43,757 nt of DNA from Pseudomonadales bacterium (GTDB lineage Bacteria > Pseudomonadota > Gammaproteobacteria > Pseudomonadales > Pseudohongiellaceae), in the NCBI GenBank assembly GCA_023257655.1, contig JALRBQ010000025.1:1-43757 (forward strand), written 5' to 3'. The notes under the pieces were generated by a model that was not told the DNA's origin, made no database searches, and was given only the letters and a program-made list of their open reading frames with translations. Positions 41,994 to 43,757 of the stretch are shown piece by piece; within the stretch, counting starts at the first letter, position 1; each line of letters begins with the position of its first letter. The translations under genes were made by a program, and so were the position numbers.

Positions 41994-42437
41994 ATGAAAC
42001 TCTCAAGACTATTGTTGCCTCTTTTTATGCTACTGATGCCTTTGGGTTTTGCGGCAGACAGTGACAAGGGCTTCGTGATCGTGCAATTGGCCGACATTGA
42101 ATGGGATGAAACCAGCACGCAGACGCAGCAGAAGATTCTGTATGGCGATCCCTCCAAGGAAGGCTTGTATGTGATTCGCGTTCGGTTCCCGCCGGGCGGC
42201 TCCAGCACTCCCCACTACCATACCCAGGACCGCTTCGTGACAGTGATCGAAGGCGTGTGGAATGCCGGCACGGACGCGAGCCACGACATGAGCAAGACCA
42301 CTCCGATTCCTGCCGGTGGTTTCATGATGCATCCTGCTGGCGCGGTGCACTACGACGGTTCGCGCGGCGAGGCGGTAGTGGTCGAGATTCGCGGCATGGG
42401 ACCGGTGACAACGGAACAGGTCGAAATCACGCATTAA
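41994..42437 (+). CDS. Exported cupin-domain protein
   Basis: This 147-residue protein has a signal peptide (residues 1-20, ending FAA) and a single cupin domain. H74 and H76 in [17 protein letters not shown], and H119 in [10 protein letters not shown], are probable metal ligands, but the usual glutamate is replaced by a Q/D region, so metal binding is uncertain. Members range from isomerases to sensors. The start at 41994 follows AAAGGA. It is 49 bp before the interrupted BNR gene. Confidence 0.85.
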   Translation: MKLSRLLLPLFMLLMPLGFAADSDKGFVIVQLADIEWDETSTQTQQKILYGDPSKEGLYVIRVRFPPGGSSTPHYHTQDRFVTVIEGVWNAGTDASHDMSKTTPIPAGGFMMHPAGAVHYDGSRGEAVVVEIRGMGPVTTEQVEITH

Positions 42438-42486
42438 TCCACACAGCACTCCGGAGCGATCAGAGCTATCCGGAACAGGAGGCACG

Positions 42487-43674
42487 ATGAGCAGGGTTCG
42501 CGTATTGGCCGGCACCAAGAAAGGCGCCTTTATTCTCACGGCGGATGGCAAGCGCAAACAGTGGCAGGTGGAGGGCCCCTTCTTCGGCGGCTGGGAGATC
42601 TATCATCTCACTGGTTCACCGGTGAATCCGGATCGCCTGTATGCCTCTCAATCCTCCGCCTGGTTCGGGCAGATCATTCAACGTTAGGATGACGGTGGCA
42701 AGACCTGGCAGCAGCCTGGCACTCCCCCCGGCGCCCCGACCACGACACCTGAAGGCATGCCTCTGGCAGAGAGCAACAAGTTTGTCTATGACACCTCCGA
42801 TTCCACCGGCGCCCCACTGACGACCCATCAATGGTATGACGGCACACCACATCCCTGGGAATTCAAACGCGTGTGGCATCTCGAGCCCTCCCTCACTGAT
42901 GCCGAGGCCGTGTACGCCGGCGTCGAGGATGCCGCCCTGTTTCTGAGCACTGACGGTGCGGCTAACTGGAATGAACTGGCGGCCTTGCGCGGCCACGGCA
43001 CCGGATCGCAGTGGACCCCCGGTGCTGGCGGTATGTGCCTGCACACGATCCTGTTGGACAAGTCCGATCCGCAACGCATCTACGTCGCGATCTCGGCGGC
43101 CGGCGCCTTCCGCAGCGATGACGGCGGCAAGAGCTGGCGCTCGATCACGAAAGGCTTGAGCTCACTGTACATTCCGGACCCCACCGCTGAGATCGGCCAT
43201 TGCGTGCACCGTATCGCGATGCATCCGACACGCCCCGAAGTACTTTATATGCAGAAACATTGGGATGTGATGCGCAGCGACAATCACGGCGACCTGTGGC
43301 ACGAGGTGAGTGGCAACCTGCCCAGCGACTTCGGCTTCCCGATTGCCGTGCACGCACATGAACCGGAGACCATCTACGTCGTTCCCATCAAGAGTGATTC
43401 CGAGCACTATCCACCAGAAGGCAAGCTGCGGGTTTATCGCAGCCGTGCCGGCGGCGATGAATGGGAGGCACTCACTAACGGCCTACCCCAAAAAGACTGT
43501 TATGTGAATGTATTGCGCGATGCGATGGCCGTAGACACGCTTGATGAGTGCGGCATTTATTTCGGCACCTCGGGTGGCCAGATCTACTGCTCCCCGGACA
43601 GCGGTGACAGCTGGTCAGCTATCGCCCAGAACCTGCCGCCGGTCCTGTCGGTGGAAGTGCAGACACTGGACTAG
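42487..43674 (+). pseudogene. BNR/sialidase-like repeat protein interrupted by one in-frame amber codon
   Basis: The gene would encode 395 residues of a WD40/BNR-like repeat protein (often annotated as exo-alpha-sialidase or glycosyl hydrolase), with Asp-box-like repeats such as DDGGKTW, DDGGKSW, DNHGDLW and PDSGDSW. Codon 67, at 42685-42687, is TAG. The frame is otherwise intact before and after: 66 codons precede and the rest continues to the TAG at 43672. The stop falls exactly where the repeat RSDDGGKTW would need a serine (R-stop-D-D-G-G-K-T-W), so a single change from TCG to TAG explains it. It is thus a recent pseudogene, a sequencing error or a suppressed stop. AGGAGG lies before the ATG. 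A MoaD-like gene follows by 9 bp. Confidence 0.8.
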
Positions 43675-43683
43675 GCGCAGACC

Positions 43684-43757
43684 ATGATTCGGGTCCTGTT
43701 GCCCTTCCACCTGCAGACCTTGGCCGCCTGCGGCCCCGAAGTTCAGATCACCGTGCC
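43684..43757 (+). CDS. MoaD/ThiS-family sulfur carrier-like protein, N-terminal part (cut by window end)
   Basis: The first 24 codons begin MIRVLLPFHLQTLAACG, the opening strand and helix of the small MoaD/ThiS ubiquitin-like family, which carries sulfur for molybdopterin or thiamine synthesis or for related uses. The C-terminal Gly-Gly that would prove it lies outside the window. It follows the BNR gene by 9 bp; BNR-repeat and MoaD-like genes are commonly adjacent. Confidence 0.7.
   Translation, partial: MIRVLLPFHLQTLAACGPEVQITV

Overview
The window looks like a chromosomal segment of a free-living, Gram-negative gammaproteobacterium, probably aerobic and marine. The support is a C-terminal uvrA, hemH, a long membrane-anchored fadE, KefB/C-type and ModF-type proteins, many signal peptides and lipoboxes, and a TonB-dependent receptor. 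The taxon is an inference; no rRNA or tRNA gene was seen. Coding density is high. There is no phage, transposase, integrase or CRISPR array, so this is ordinary chromosome with some accessory metabolism.

Layout. 1-2318: uvrA 3' end, overlapped tail to tail by a secreted M14 carboxypeptidase. 2614-6646: a three-gene periplasmic molybdenum hydroxylase (2Fe-2S subunit with Tat signal, Mo subunit, FAD/4Fe-4S subunit), closed by hairpins. 6857-7966: an unlisted 38-residue membrane protein and an ArsR-SRPBCC pair with its own promoter/operator. 7963-12661 (minus strand): hemH, an unusual M28-like peptidase and a KefB/C-type antiporter. 13006-14850: a large exported redoxin / cytochrome c / copper monooxygenase-like protein with a strong terminator. 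14936-20852: mostly minus-strand small enzymes (DUF442 protein, ACT protein, MBL hydrolase, a secreted protein of unknown function, VOC, GST, formyltransferase-like, DUF1330-like, P-loop kinase). 21054-24865: lipoprotein, CBS protein, ModF-like ABC ATPase, a short repeat array and a DUF599 protein. 24852-29179: fadE, a PhyH-type dioxygenase and a secreted esterase. 29313-29669: a small cytochrome c.

29716-38414 is the most interesting part and reads as a phosphate-starvation island. A PlcP-type metallophosphoesterase and a GT4 glycosyltransferase form one operon, and a PAP2 phosphatase and an MJ1255/VC2487-type glycosyltransferase form another. Next come a TonB-dependent receptor, a beta-propeller phytase lipoprotein and, divergently, a gene of unknown function. 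Four promoters here carry PHO-box-like 7-mers repeating every 11 bp, with the last 7-mer ending exactly 10 nt before a -10-like hexamer. The inferred picture is that phosphate is taken from phospholipids, which are replaced by glycolipids, and from phytate outside the cell. The unknown gene would be a new member of the same response.

38605-43757: a GIY-YIG protein, a coupled SDR-GAPDH-SDR operon on the minus strand, an exported cupin, a BNR-repeat gene interrupted by one in-frame amber codon, and the first codons of a MoaD/ThiS-like gene cut by the window end.
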